Part shown: positions 34,748 through 42,802 of the stretch, piece by piece
Numbering within the stretch: position 1 is the stretch's first letter
How the letters are laid out: each line of letters opens with the position of its first letter
Assembly: GCA_963711035.1 (NCBI GenBank)
Contig: CAVQCN010000004.1
Span: 124,001 to 188,000, forward strand
Direction: 5' to 3'
Source of the DNA: WHTK01 sp963711035
Lineage (GTDB): Bacteria; Chloroflexota; Dehalococcoidia; DSTF01; WHTK01
Length of the DNA stretch: 64,000 nucleotides
Notes under the pieces: generated by a model
The model's input: the letters and a program-made list of their open reading frames with translations, nothing else
Databases searched by the model: none
Told to the model about the DNA's origin: nothing
Position numbers and translations under genes: made by a program

Positions 34748-35710
34748 GTGATCGACATGACGATCATCGGCGGCGGTGTGGCGGCGCGCGCGTGCAGCGA
34801 TGTGCTGACCAACGCCGGCTTCCGGTTGCGGCGCACCTTCGAGATGGATGACGAAGACCGCAGCCCGATCGTCCTCGGCGAGGTCCCTTCCGCCCTGAAC
34901 ATCGCGCGCCAGGCCATCAGTGCCGGGCGGCACCTGTTGATCACGACGCCGTCACAGTTCAGCGAGGACCGCCTGGCAGGCCTCTTTGAGGAACGGCGTC
35001 AGGCGCAGTCGCTGTTCCTGTGGAGCGAGCGGCGCTACCACCCCGGCTATCACTTCGTGGCCGGCCTGCTGGAGACAGATTCGACCTGGCGGCCGCGCTA
35101 CATCCGTCAGGAGACGCTGCTCACGGAGTCAGTTTCGACGATCGAGACACGCTGGTCGCTGATCGAGTCGATCGGCCTCATCATGAGCGTCGTCGGCGAG
35201 ACGCCGTCCAGCGTGAGCGCCACCGGCATCACCAGTCCAACACGCAATACCTCGGAGCACATGTCGCTGACGCTGGCCTTCAAGGATCTGCAAGCCTTCC
35301 TCCAGGTCGGCTCCGGTGAGGCGATCGACCGCCGCGAGACGATGATCGCCTCGGACGTGCGCAAGGCGTTCATCGATGAACTCAACTCGAGCGTGCCCAT
35401 GCGGCTGGTGACGGACGAGGCGCGCGCCAAGACATCTCCTTCGGCCCGCTGGCTCTCCTGCCCGGTGCCAACACGGGAGGAGCTGGCGCGGCAGCAGTGC
35501 CTCGCCTTCCTGGACGCAACGCTGAAGGCATCGCTTGCCCAGGACGAGGCAAAGCTCTGGGTCGGCGGGCTCTCGACCATCGCAGCAGCCGACGAGTCGA
35601 TTCGCCTTGGCGGCATCCAGACCCGTATCGAGCCGCTCGTGGAGGAAGGGCCTCGCTTCCGCCTCATGCACGGCCCGGGCCACGCCGGCATCTCACCCTC
35701 TTCCGCCTAA
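34748..35710 (+). CDS. Gfo/Idh/MocA-like protein lacking the catalytic Lys motif
   Basis: 320 residues from a GTG at 34748 that directly abuts the sigma factor stop, so translation is coupled. The N-terminal Rossmann-type unit (MTIIGGGVAARACSDVLTNAGF) is shortened, and the helix-strand AISAGRHLLITTPSQ corresponds to AL.AGKHVLvEKP in active family members. The EKP lysine is replaced by TTP. The C-terminal part has HPGYHFVAGLL and a plausible dimerisation sheet. I infer a non-catalytic NAD(P)- or ligand-binding partner, possibly an anti-sigma or regulatory protein; this is speculative. Confidence 0.6.
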   Translation: MIDMTIIGGGVAARACSDVLTNAGFRLRRTFEMDDEDRSPIVLGEVPSALNIARQAISAGRHLLITTPSQFSEDRLAGLFEERRQAQSLFLWSERRYHPGYHFVAGLLETDSTWRPRYIRQETLLTESVSTIETRWSLIESIGLIMSVVGETPSSVSATGITSPTRNTSEHMSLTLAFKDLQAFLQVGSGEAIDRRETMIASDVRKAFIDELNSSVPMRLVTDEARAKTSPSARWLSCPVPTREELARQQCLAFLDATLKASLAQDEAKLWVGGLSTIAAADESIRLGGIQTRIEPLVEEGPRFRLMHGPGHAGISPSSA

Positions 35711-35736
35711 AGCACACGATATTCAAGGCAACAAGA

Positions 35737-35760
35737 AAGCCCTCCGCCATCGAAGGGCTT
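35737..35760. terminator. Hairpin between converging Idh-like and csrA genes
   Basis: AAGCCCT (35737-35743) pairs with AGGGCTT (35754-35760) around a 10-base loop. It sits 27 bases after the Idh-like stop. No clear T-run, so weak as an intrinsic terminator. Confidence 0.5.
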
Positions 35761-35789
35761 CGACTCGATCGTCCCTGGAGGACGGCCGA

Positions 35790-36044
35790 CTATTCGTTGC
35801 GCGGCTGCGGCTTGAGCGCGAGGCTGCCGTCCGTGGCTGGGATCGTGCTCTTGACCGGACGCCGACGCAGCGGGCTGGGGGCGTTCTGGTCGTCTTCCTG
35901 CGCGAGCTCTTCGCGCAACACGGTCACCTCAGCCGGGGCGGCGATGCCGAGCTTGACGCGATCACGCTCCACGCCCAGAACGACGACCTGGATGTTGCCC
36001 TGGATCACGATCGCCTGGTCAATCTTACGAGTAAGAATCAGCAT
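35790..36044 (-). CDS. csrA: Carbon storage regulator CsrA
   Basis: 84 residues. The canonical N-terminus MLILTRKIDQAIVIQGNIQVVVLGVERDRVKLGI has the beta-strand fold and the RNA-contacting Arg (LTRK) and VKLGIxAP segments. A 25-residue tail rich in Pro/Arg is longer than in E. coli CsrA (61 residues). CsrA binds GGA-containing mRNA leaders and represses or activates translation; in many bacteria it is antagonised by FliW. FliW and flagellin are absent from this window. No Shine-Dalgarno sequence is seen before the ATG. Confidence 0.95.
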   Translation of the reverse strand: MLILTRKIDQAIVIQGNIQVVVLGVERDRVKLGIAAPAEVTVLREELAQEDDQNAPSPLRRRPVKSTIPATDGSLALKPQPRNE

Positions 36045-36056
36045 GCTGCACAGTGA

Positions 36057-36087
36057 AGCGCCGTTGTCTGGTCGTTCAGACGGCGCT
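36057..36087 (-). terminator. Hairpin between the receiver gene and csrA
   Basis: AGCGCCG..TGTCTG (36057-36070) pairs with CAGACGGCGCT (36077-36087). On the minus strand it lies after the receiver gene and 13 bases before the csrA start codon, so it could be a terminator or could hide the csrA start. No T-run is seen. Confidence 0.5.
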
Positions 36088-36143
36088 CTCTCCTACTGGC
36101 TAAGTATCGGCAGCAGGTAGGGCAGGAATTAGCTGGAAACGCC

Positions 36144-36491
36144 TTATTTTCTCAGACGCGTCGCAACGCTTTCGCGCAGCGTCTCCAGCGTGAACGGTTT
36201 CTGCACCACGCCATCGGCGCCGGCGTCTTCCGGCGGCTCCAGGCCGGTGAGCAGCAGGACGGGGATCGCGGCCGTAGCCGGGTCGGCCCGCAGGCGCCGC
36301 AGCACCTCGCAGCCGTTCATGCCGGGCAAGCCGACGTCGACCAGGACGAGGTCGGGGGGAGAGGTCTCGATGCTCTGGAAGGCGGTAGCGCCATCCTCGA
36401 CGGCCGTGACCTGCAGGCTCTCCTGCTCGAGGCCGGCGCAGATCAGAGCTCGCACCACCGGCTCGTCATCGACAACGAGCACGCGCGCCAT
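36144..36491 (-). CDS. Single-domain response regulator (CheY-like)
   Basis: 115 residues from the ATG at 36491; the upstream extension of the frame is not coding. Full receiver domain: acidic pocket DDE at 8-10, phospho-Asp52 in VLVDVGLPGMNG, Thr in LLLTGLE and Lys in VVQKPFT. It has no output domain and probably acts in a phosphorelay with the hybrid kinase at 31.7-33.2 kb. The small protein at 36499 starts the same transcript seven bases upstream. Confidence 0.9.
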   Translation of the reverse strand: MARVLVVDDEPVVRALICAGLEQESLQVTAVEDGATAFQSIETSPPDLVLVDVGLPGMNGCEVLRRLRADPATAAIPVLLLTGLEPPEDAGADGVVQKPFTLETLRESVATRLRK

Positions 36492-36498
36492 GACGGGC

Positions 36499-36741
36499 CT
36501 AGTTGCCGTCGCCGGCGGGGACGAAGCCGGCCAGGATGATGCGGGCCTTGTCGCCGATGCCATAGTCGAGACAGTCCTGGTAGGTCGCCTCGATGGCGCG
36601 GTCCAGGAGGCGGATGCCCAGCGGGTTGAGGTCCTCGCGGTAGTCGCGCCGCATGCGAATCAGGCGCTCCAGGCGGCTGATGAAGGTGGCGCGAATCTCC
36701 TTCTGGGCCGAGCGGCGCGATGGCATCTCGTGTGACTTCAT
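36499..36741 (-). CDS. Small helical protein, 80 aa, next to the receiver gene
   Basis: 80 residues from the ATG at 36741, chosen because GAGGAG lies seven bases upstream; ATG 36762 also in frame. The central part (QKEIRATFISRLERLIRMRRDYREDLNPLG) is basic and helical, then LDRAIEATYQDCLDYGIGDKARIILAGF. No family recognised. Operon position directly ahead of the single-domain receiver suggests a binding partner. Seven bases separate it from that gene. Confidence 0.65.
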   Translation of the reverse strand: MKSHEMPSRRSAQKEIRATFISRLERLIRMRRDYREDLNPLGIRLLDRAIEATYQDCLDYGIGDKARIILAGFVPAGDGN

Positions 36742-36833
36742 CGAAGGCTCCTCAAAGTCCATAGCTATCCCTGCCCCGACGAAGCGGGACCTCCTTATTC
36801 GACGATCAGCTCCCCGACGAGTCGGGGCTGGGG

Positions 36834-37583
36834 TTAGTCTTCCGCTGCTTCGATCGGCACGTTGTCGAGACCGACCAGACCCTTGCGGATGGCGTAACGG
36901 ATAAGGTCGGTGCGGTTCTTCGCGTGCAGCTTGGTCATGATGTGGGCCCGATGGGCCTCGACCGTCTTGACGCTGATGTACAGATCCTGGGCGATGCGCT
37001 GGTTGGACGCACCCTCAGCGATGAGCTGCAGCACCTCGCGTTCGCGGCTGGTGAGCAGGTCGTAGCCCGTACGCCCGGCGTTGCTCTTGAGCTGCCAGAG
37101 GTAGTCGGTCAGGTCGCCGTCGCCAATGCTGGAGCTGAAGTACGGGTTGCCGCGGTGCACGGCCTGAATACCGAGCAGCAACTCGTCCAGCTCCGACTTC
37201 TTGACGACGTAGCCGGAAGCGCCCGCTTTGAGGGCACCGGCGACGTGCTCGTCCTCGAGGTAGCCGGTAAGCATGAGGACCTTGGTCTTGGGCAGGCGGC
37301 GTCGGATTTGGCGCGTTGCCTCGATGCCGTTGAGGCCGGGCATGATCGTGTCCATGAGGACGACGTCAGGTTGCAGCTTCTCGGCGAGATCGACGGCTTC
37401 GCGGCCGTTGGACGCCTCGCCCAGCACCTCGATGCCGGGTTGCGCCTCGAGCAGATAGCGCAGCGAAGTGCGCAGGACCGCGTGGTCGTCGGCGATCATG
37501 ACGCGGATCACCTGCGCTGTAGCAGTGCGGTTTGGGCCGCTCTCAGAGCGGGCCGTTATCGAGCCGGCGGGGGAGCGATTCAC
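36834..37583 (-). CDS. NarL/FixJ-type response regulator
   Basis: 249 residues from a GTG at 37583 with AAGGAG nine bases upstream; the frame continues to a possible ATG at 37631 without support. An unstructured 25-residue N-terminus precedes the receiver (DDH at 32-34, phospho-Asp78 in VVLMDTIMPGLNG, Thr in MLTGYL, Lys in VVKKSE). A LuxR-type HTH is at about 180-240 (LTSREREVLQLIAEGASNQRIAQDL..VKTVEAHRAHIM). It heads the minus-strand set of small signalling genes. Cognate kinase probably the hybrid kinase nearby. Confidence 0.93.
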   Translation of the reverse strand: MNRSPAGSITARSESGPNRTATAQVIRVMIADDHAVLRTSLRYLLEAQPGIEVLGEASNGREAVDLAEKLQPDVVLMDTIMPGLNGIEATRQIRRRLPKTKVLMLTGYLEDEHVAGALKAGASGYVVKKSELDELLLGIQAVHRGNPYFSSSIGDGDLTDYLWQLKSNAGRTGYDLLTSREREVLQLIAEGASNQRIAQDLYISVKTVEAHRAHIMTKLHAKNRTDLIRYAIRKGLVGLDNVPIEAAED

Positions 37584-37649
37584 TCGATAGTTCTCCTTAC
37601 GTGGGTCTTTGGGCTGCTTTCGAAGCCACAAAAGCAGCCGGTGGCCCTA

Positions 37650-37904
37650 TTATCGCGTTTCTCGACTCTTCGGCAAGGCGACGGACGACGGCCGCGCCCC
37701 GCCGGCGGCCGTCGCCACGCCTACAGGGGAATGGCGTGCCTCAGGGTCGATACCGGGGTCCAGGTCATCCAGGACCGCCGGGTAAACCTTCTCGTCACCG
37801 CAGATTTTGCAGCGGGCGCGGATGGCGCCCCCTTCCGGCTGGCCCAAGAGCCAGTGGTGGCGGCAGTTGCTGTCGGGGTTCGAGAAGGTTTCCATATCTG
37901 ACAC
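37650..37904 (-). CDS. Small zinc-ribbon protein
   Basis: 84 residues from the GTG at 37904 (ATG at 37895 also possible). A metal motif CRHHWLLGQPEGGAIRARCKICGDEK (Cys/His near the N-terminus, CxxC at about 32-35) makes a ribbon-like knuckle. The rest is disordered, Pro/Gly-rich. Similar short proteins are frequent in Chloroflexota genomes without known function. First gene of the minus-strand regulatory set. Confidence 0.65.
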   Translation of the reverse strand: MSDMETFSNPDSNCRHHWLLGQPEGGAIRARCKICGDEKVYPAVLDDLDPGIDPEARHSPVGVATAAGGARPSSVALPKSRETR

Positions 37905-38089
37905 GCGGAGAATACGGTCGGAGCAGCAGGCCTCTCCATAGGGAAAAACCCCTAAGTTCGTCCGCGATTCGGAAGGAAGGCATCAGGAAAACATCAGAAG
38001 GACTCAGGGTCATATCCCGGCTGAAGAATTCCCCTGATCACAAGAGAAGACTGGAGTAAATTTGAAGCATTAAATCTGCGGAGGATGCC

Positions 38090-38683
38090 TTGTTCAGTCG
38101 ACTTCTCACCGGGCTTCTGGTCTTCGCCGTCGTCGCCACGCCGGCCGCGCTCGTACCGGCGTCAACGGCGAACGCGGACGCGTACGTTATGCAGATCAAC
38201 ATGTACGGCACCAACGAGACGCCGCCCGTCCAGACCAACGCCTGGGGCTTCTTCCGCTTCTTCTTCAACGCCGACCGCAGCGAGGCCGACATCACTCTCG
38301 ACGTGAAGGGCATCACCGGCGGCCACGTGACCAGCGCCGACATCCGCGAGGGCGCGCCCGGCACCAACGGCCCCGTCGTCAAGCACCTCTCCGACGGCGG
38401 TTTCATCGTGACGTCGAGCCACGCCAGCTTCACTTCACAGGAGATCCAGGACATGGCGGCTGGCAAGTACTACATCAGCCTGGCGACCACAGCGCACCCG
38501 GACGGCGAGCTGCGCGGCCAGATCATTGTGCCGTCCGACTTCCTGCCGGGCAGCCAGCCAGCACCCGCTACTCCCGCGTCTTCGACGCCCGTCGCCGGGA
38601 CAACACCGGTCAACAGCACGCCGGGCGGCAGCGTCATCCACCCGCCAAACACGGGAGACGCGGGTCTCGCCGCCGGTCGTTAG
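38090..38683 (+). CDS. Secreted CHRD-domain protein with truncated PNTG-like tail
   Basis: 197 residues from a TTG at 38090, five bases after GGAGG. A signal peptide covers residues 1-29 (LLTGLLVFAVVATPAALVPASTANA). The CHRD domain has the segments NETPPVQTNAWGFFRFFF, GGHVTSADIREGAPGTNG and the end KYYISLATTAHPDGELRGQI. The tail is Pro/Thr/Ser-rich and ends in PPNTGDAGLAAGR. In related proteins a PNTG motif is followed by a hydrophobic anchor; here the protein stops, so it is probably released. CHRD proteins are extracellular and often calcium-stabilised. Confidence 0.85.
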   Translation: MFSRLLTGLLVFAVVATPAALVPASTANADAYVMQINMYGTNETPPVQTNAWGFFRFFFNADRSEADITLDVKGITGGHVTSADIREGAPGTNGPVVKHLSDGGFIVTSSHASFTSQEIQDMAAGKYYISLATTAHPDGELRGQIIVPSDFLPGSQPAPATPASSTPVAGTTPVNSTPGGSVIHPPNTGDAGLAAGR

Positions 38684-38737
38684 GCGATAACGAACTCTGC
38701 AGGATGATCCCGCGGCCAGGCCGGACGATTCGTAGTC

Positions 38738-39487
38738 TTAGCCGCGGGATGTACCTCGCGGACCCTTCCTCCCGGGAGTCTCCCCCTTCAGGGCCGCGAC
38801 CTCGCCGGCGGTGAGACGGCGCATCTTGCCCTCAGCGAGGCTGCCGAGATGCAGCGGGCCCTCGCGCATGCGGCGCAGGCGCCACACTTGCAAGCCCAGC
38901 GCCTCAAACATGCGGCGCACCTGGCGCTTGCGGCCTTCGCCGATCGTGATCGAGACGCTGAAGCCGCCCTCGTCGGTCAGCACGTGGACGTCGAGGGGCT
39001 TTCGGATGCGATCATCGATTTCGACCCCCTCGCGCAGGCGCTCGAGAACCTCCGGCGAGGGAGGGCGCTCGAAGCCGACCCAGTACTCCTTCTCGATCTC
39101 GTGGCTGGGGTGAGTGAGGCGATGCGTGAGGTCGCCGTCGTTGGTCAGGATCAGCAGGCCGGAGGTACTGCGGTCGAGCCGGCCCACGGGATGCAAGCCG
39201 GGCACGCGCAGCTCCTCCGGCACCAAATCGAGCACCGTCCAGCGCCCCAGCTCGTCCGACACGGTCGTGACGAAGTCGCGAGGCTTGTTCAGCAGCAGGT
39301 AGGCCTTCGGCGACGCCGCCGCGCTCACCGGCGTGCCGTCCAGGGCGATGTCGCCACCGTCATAGACAGCGGAGGGCTCGGTCATCGGCCGGCCGCCGAC
39401 CGCGACACGGCCCTCGCGTATCGCCGCGAAGGCCTTGCGCCGGGAGAGGCCGGTGGAATCGATAACGGTTCGCAGGAGGGTGGCCAT
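38738..39487 (-). CDS. 23S/16S rRNA pseudouridine synthase (RluB/RsuA family)
   Basis: 249 residues. An N-terminal S4 domain (ATLLRTVIDSTGLSRRKAFAAIREGRVAVGGRP) binds RNA; the catalytic Asp lies in GRLDRSTSGLLILTNDGDL (about residues 105-123). The C-terminal GEGRKRQVRRMFEALG segment is typical of RluB/RluF/RsuA. The target U in rRNA is not decided by sequence. Runs convergent to the CHRD gene and divergent to the next gene. Confidence 0.93.
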   Translation of the reverse strand: MATLLRTVIDSTGLSRRKAFAAIREGRVAVGGRPMTEPSAVYDGGDIALDGTPVSAAASPKAYLLLNKPRDFVTTVSDELGRWTVLDLVPEELRVPGLHPVGRLDRSTSGLLILTNDGDLTHRLTHPSHEIEKEYWVGFERPPSPEVLERLREGVEIDDRIRKPLDVHVLTDEGGFSVSITIGEGRKRQVRRMFEALGLQVWRLRRMREGPLHLGSLAEGKMRRLTAGEVAALKGETPGRKGPRGTSRG

Positions 39488-39537
39488 AAGCGTCGTGAGA
39501 ACCCTACGGGTCAGCCCTTAAAGCGTCAAACAGTTGC

Positions 39538-39543
39538 TATAAT
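39538..39543 (+). promoter_or_regulatory. Extended -10 promoter of the coiled-coil gene
   Basis: TGCTATAAT, an extended -10 (TGn before TATAAT). The 15 bases around it, GTTGCTATAATCGCC, are identical to those at 47319-47333 before the PP2C-like gene. Confidence 0.65.
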
Positions 39544-39630
39544 CGCCACGGCCGAGTCTGCTGGCACCCGCTCCACTGCCGATAATCCCTCACAGGCCCA
39601 ACGACTGCTGCAACTCCCGGGGGAGAACGA

Positions 39631-40275
39631 TTGACTCAGCGTGAGACGAACTCGCCGGATGACGCGACCAACCGCGCCGCAACCCTGATCGCGCAAGCGC
39701 TGGGGGAGATGCAGCGCTCGACGGCATCCGAAGTCGGCCTGGCGCGGCAGGAACTGGTCAGCAGCCGCGAGGTCCTGCAGAACCTGGCCCAGAGCATGGA
39801 ACGCCACCTGACCGAGGAAAAGGAGCAGCACCTGGTGCTGGCCAACCAGCTGACCAACCTGGCCGGTTCCCTCGACCGCCTGGTCGGACACCTGCAGGGC
39901 CTCTCCCAGCTCATGGCCGACCTGCTGGAGCGCCTGGCCGAGCCTGCCTCGCTCAACGCGCCGGCGGCCGTCGCCAGCAGCGAGCCCTCCTTCCAGCCCG
40001 GCGGCGAAGGCGTCTCCCTGGCCCTTACCGGCGTGCCCGGCTTCCAGGCGCTGATGGAGATTCAGAAGGCCCTGACGTCCCTCGACCAGGTCGACCACGC
40101 GTCGGTCGAGCGCTTCCAGGAGGGCGACTCCCGCATCCTCGTGGCGCTGAGAGCGCCGATCACCGGCTCCGCCCTGGTCGACACGCTGATCAGCCTCACG
40201 GGCCAGGTCATGGCCGTCGAAGAGGCCCAGCCGGAGCTGGCGCGTCTGCGCGTTAAGGTCATCCCGTCCGGATAG
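39631..40275 (+). CDS. Hypothetical protein with central coiled coil
   Basis: 214 residues from a TTG at 39631 with GGGGGAG seven bases upstream. An alpha-helical coiled coil spans about residues 15-105 (LARQELVSSREVLQNLAQSMERHL and similar). A small C-terminal domain (about 125-214) has alternating strands and helices: VSLALTGVPGFQALMEIQKAL, RILVALRAPITGSALVDTLI and RLRVKVIPSG. This resembles small alpha/beta domains attached to regulators, but I cannot name it. Promoter clear at 39538. Confidence 0.65.
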   Translation: MTQRETNSPDDATNRAATLIAQALGEMQRSTASEVGLARQELVSSREVLQNLAQSMERHLTEEKEQHLVLANQLTNLAGSLDRLVGHLQGLSQLMADLLERLAEPASLNAPAAVASSEPSFQPGGEGVSLALTGVPGFQALMEIQKALTSLDQVDHASVERFQEGDSRILVALRAPITGSALVDTLISLTGQVMAVEEAQPELARLRVKVIPSG

Positions 40276-40411
40276 ACAACCCTCAGCGGTTAGCCGTCAG
40301 CTTCGAGGCCACGGGCTCCCTACGGACCACCGCGTTCCTAGGCCGCAGAGATGCCGCCTTGTTCGCCCACGGCAAGATTCCTCCTTCGTCAGCACTACAG
40401 ACGGCTCGCAT

Positions 40412-40516
40412 CGTCGTCGCGAGGAGCGCCAACGACGAAGCAATCTCACGACTTTGGCTCACTTCTCGATCCCGTCAACCAGGTGTCAGCCTCTTTGCTG
40501 CGCTCAGCATGACAAG
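40412..40516. repeat. Dispersed repeat copies, types A and B
   Basis: A type A copy CGTCGTCGCGAGGAGCGCC with AACGACGAAGCAATCTC at 40412-40449 and the end of an inverted type B copy (TTGCTGCGCTCAGCATGACA) at 40495-40514. They fill the 300-base gap ahead of recF and just precede its promoter. Confidence 0.75.
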
Positions 40517-40553
40517 ACGTGGCACCTCCTCGGGGTAGAGCAGCGCGAGCCCG

Positions 40554-40559
40554 TATAAT
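40554..40559 (+). promoter_or_regulatory. Putative -10 of recF
   Basis: TATAAT, 19 bases before the TTG start of recF. No good -35 is visible. Confidence 0.6.
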
Positions 40560-40578
40560 TCCCGCCAAGGGACCGCGT

Positions 40579-41760
40579 TTGCACATCCGACGCCTTCAGC
40601 TCGCAGGCTTCCGCAACTACCACCATCTCGATCTCGAAGCCGGGCCGGGACGATTTCTGTTCATCGGCGACAACGCCCAGGGCAAGAGCAACCTGCTGGA
40701 GGCCATCCACCTGTTGGCCAGCGGCCGCTCCAGCCGCGCCGGTGCCGACGCCGAGATGATCGGCTGGAGCGCCGAGTCGGAGACGCAGCCTTTTGCCCGC
40801 ATCAGCGCCGCGGTCGAACGTCGCGAGGGCGATCTGCAGATCGAGCTGCTGATCGTGGGTCAGGCGACGGAGCAGTTGGGGCCGGCGCAGCGGGCTGGCA
40901 AGCGCTACCGCGTCAATGGCATTGGGCGCCGCGCCATCGACTTCATCGGCCAGCTGCGCGCCGTGCTGTTCACTGCCGACGACCTCGACCTGATCTCCGG
41001 CGCGCCCGCCCTGCGCCGCAACTTCCTCGACGCCGCCCTCTGCCAGATGGACCGCGCCTACTACGCAGCGCTGCAGCGCTACGGACGCCTGATGCAGCAG
41101 CGCAACGCCACGCTGCGGCGCATCCGGGACGGCGTGGCCGGCATCGACGAGCTGACGCTGTGGGACGACACCTTCGTACACGAGGGCGCAACCTTGATCG
41201 CGGGCAGGCAGCGCGCCGTGCAGCGCCTATCGGAAACGGCGGCAACGCTGCACCACGATCTGGCAGGCGCCGCCAACGAGAACCTGGCGCTAAGCTACGA
41301 GCCTGCCCTCGGCGACCAGTGGCGGCCGCTGCTGCAAACCAACGCCAGCGTCGACGGTGTGCAGCCCCTGTTCGCGGCGGCGCTGGCGGCCCAGCGGCGC
41401 CGCGAGACGGCAGCGGGCGTCAGCCTCGTCGGACCGCACCGCGACGAGCTGAAAATCCTGCTCAACGGCAGCTCGGCCGCTTCCTTTGGGTCGCGGGCCC
41501 AGATCCGAACCGCCGCGCTGGCGCTGCGTCTGGCGGAAGCGCGGCTACTCATGGGCGACGGCGACGACCCGCCGGTGCTGTTGCTGGACGACATCGTTTC
41601 GGAGCTGGACGAGCGGCGGCGGCGCTCGGTGCTGGACGGCCTCACCGGCTTCGACCAGGTGTGGTTCACGGCCGCGACCGGCTCCTGGCTACCGCCCGAG
41701 TTCGTCGACGGCTGCCAGGTCTTCGAGGTTAGCGCGGGAGAGGTGACCCGCCAGACCTAG
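40579..41760 (+). CDS. recF: DNA replication and repair protein RecF
   Basis: 393 residues from a TTG at 40579 (AAGGGA five bases upstream). SMC-like ABC ATPase that loads RecA at ssDNA gaps. N-terminal LQLAGFRNYHHLDLE, Walker A GDNAQGKSN at 30-38, and the C-terminal signature and Walker B LLLDDIVSELDERRR near 330-345 with DDIxSELD, typical of RecF. In many bacteria recF lies between dnaN and gyrB; here it stands alone next to a diacylglycerol kinase gene. Confidence 0.94.
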   Translation: MHIRRLQLAGFRNYHHLDLEAGPGRFLFIGDNAQGKSNLLEAIHLLASGRSSRAGADAEMIGWSAESETQPFARISAAVERREGDLQIELLIVGQATEQLGPAQRAGKRYRVNGIGRRAIDFIGQLRAVLFTADDLDLISGAPALRRNFLDAALCQMDRAYYAALQRYGRLMQQRNATLRRIRDGVAGIDELTLWDDTFVHEGATLIAGRQRAVQRLSETAATLHHDLAGAANENLALSYEPALGDQWRPLLQTNASVDGVQPLFAAALAAQRRRETAAGVSLVGPHRDELKILLNGSSAASFGSRAQIRTAALALRLAEARLLMGDGDDPPVLLLDDIVSELDERRRRSVLDGLTGFDQVWFTAATGSWLPPEFVDGCQVFEVSAGEVTRQT

Positions 41761-41809
41761 CCGCCTCCGGAACGGTCGTACGTCACACGCAGAGGACGGG
41801 ATGCAATCC

Positions 41810-42742
41810 CTAGACGGACAACTTCGTCGGACCGGCGAGCGAGAGCAACTGCTGGCGGCGGCCGCTCGGCAACAGGATCGAGAGGGCGCGCGGCACCACG
41901 CTGACCTTGATCGGTGTGCGGCCAATGTACTCGCCGTCCGCCTGCACCGGTAGGCCCGGCGTCAGGATCTCGATCTCACGCAGGCGGCGCGTGTAGATGC
42001 CAGGCGCGTGCTTCTGGCGCTTGAGGGCCACGCGCATGACGGTGGAGGCGGCCCAGTGGTAGCTGTTACCGGCGAAGATGTAGGCGTCCAACAGACCATC
42101 GTCCGCGACGGCGTGGCTGGTGATGTCGATGACGCCGCCGTAGGAGCGCGTGTTGCCCAGCAGCAGCCACGAGAGGTCGACGTCGTGCGCGTCCTCCTCA
42201 CCGTCGACCTTGAGGCTGACGCGCCGCGGCCGGAAGATGGGCAGCACCACCATGCCCCAGAGGCCGTAGATGGCGGTGCCCAGCAAGCGCTTGGGGCTGG
42301 ACGGCACGCGACGCACGATTTCGGCGTCGATGCCGATGCCGCACATCAGCAGGAAGTAGCGGCCGCCGGCCAGGCCGAGGTCGAAACGGCGTTCTTCGCC
42401 GTCGACGAGTACGGACAACGCCTCCTCCAAATCACGGGGGACGCCGACCTCTTTGGCAAAAACGTTGCCGGTACCGGCACGAAGCAATGCCAAACGGGTT
42501 TCGCTCCCGGCCAATCCGTTGATAACCTCATTCAGGGTGCCGTCTCCACCACAGGCGATGACGGTGTCGACGCCGGAGGCTGTCGCCTCACGTGCCAGCT
42601 GGATACCGTGGCCGGGCGCGCGAGTGAACTCCAGATCGATTTGCCAGCCACGCTGCGCGTACGGTGCCACGGCAGCGAGGAGCCGCTGCCGATCGGGGGC
42701 GCTACGAGCCCGGGGATTGTAGATGATGACCGCTCTGTTCAA
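41810..42742 (-). CDS. Diacylglycerol/lipid kinase (DagK/YegS family)
   Basis: 310 residues, beginning at a TTG (42742). Catalytic fold of the NAD-kinase/DAGK superfamily: GGDGTLNEVINGL at 65-77, LRAGTGNVFAKEVGVP at about 87-102, and GIGIDAEIVRRV. In bacteria such kinases recycle diacylglycerol or phosphorylate other lipids at the membrane. A possible -10 (minus-strand TATACT, 42758-42753) puts the transcript start only a few bases ahead of the start codon. Confidence 0.9.
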   Translation of the reverse strand: MNRAVIIYNPRARSAPDRQRLLAAVAPYAQRGWQIDLEFTRAPGHGIQLAREATASGVDTVIACGGDGTLNEVINGLAGSETRLALLRAGTGNVFAKEVGVPRDLEEALSVLVDGEERRFDLGLAGGRYFLLMCGIGIDAEIVRRVPSSPKRLLGTAIYGLWGMVVLPIFRPRRVSLKVDGEEDAHDVDLSWLLLGNTRSYGGVIDITSHAVADDGLLDAYIFAGNSYHWAASTVMRVALKRQKHAPGIYTRRLREIEILTPGLPVQADGEYIGRTPIKVSVVPRALSILLPSGRRQQLLSLAGPTKLSV

Positions 42743-42785
42743 CTGAGGACACAGTATAAGGCCAGAATTAGATCTGACCTTGTGC

Positions 42786-42791
42786 TATATT
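42786..42791 (+). promoter_or_regulatory. Putative -10 of fabD
   Basis: TATATT, 11 bases before the fabD ATG. The divergent dagK -10 (minus-strand TATACT at 42758-42753) lies about 28 bases away, so the two promoters share a 60-base region. Confidence 0.5.
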
Positions 42792-42802
42792 TCGCAATCA
42801 AG

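Noticed and set aside
33899..36044. Flagellar locus
   Set aside because: FliA-type sigma factor and CsrA are present, but no flagellin, hook, motor or export gene is in the window.
42008..42802. Upstream extension of the fabD frame
   Set aside because: Antisense to the diacylglycerol kinase gene; FabD motifs begin only after 42803.
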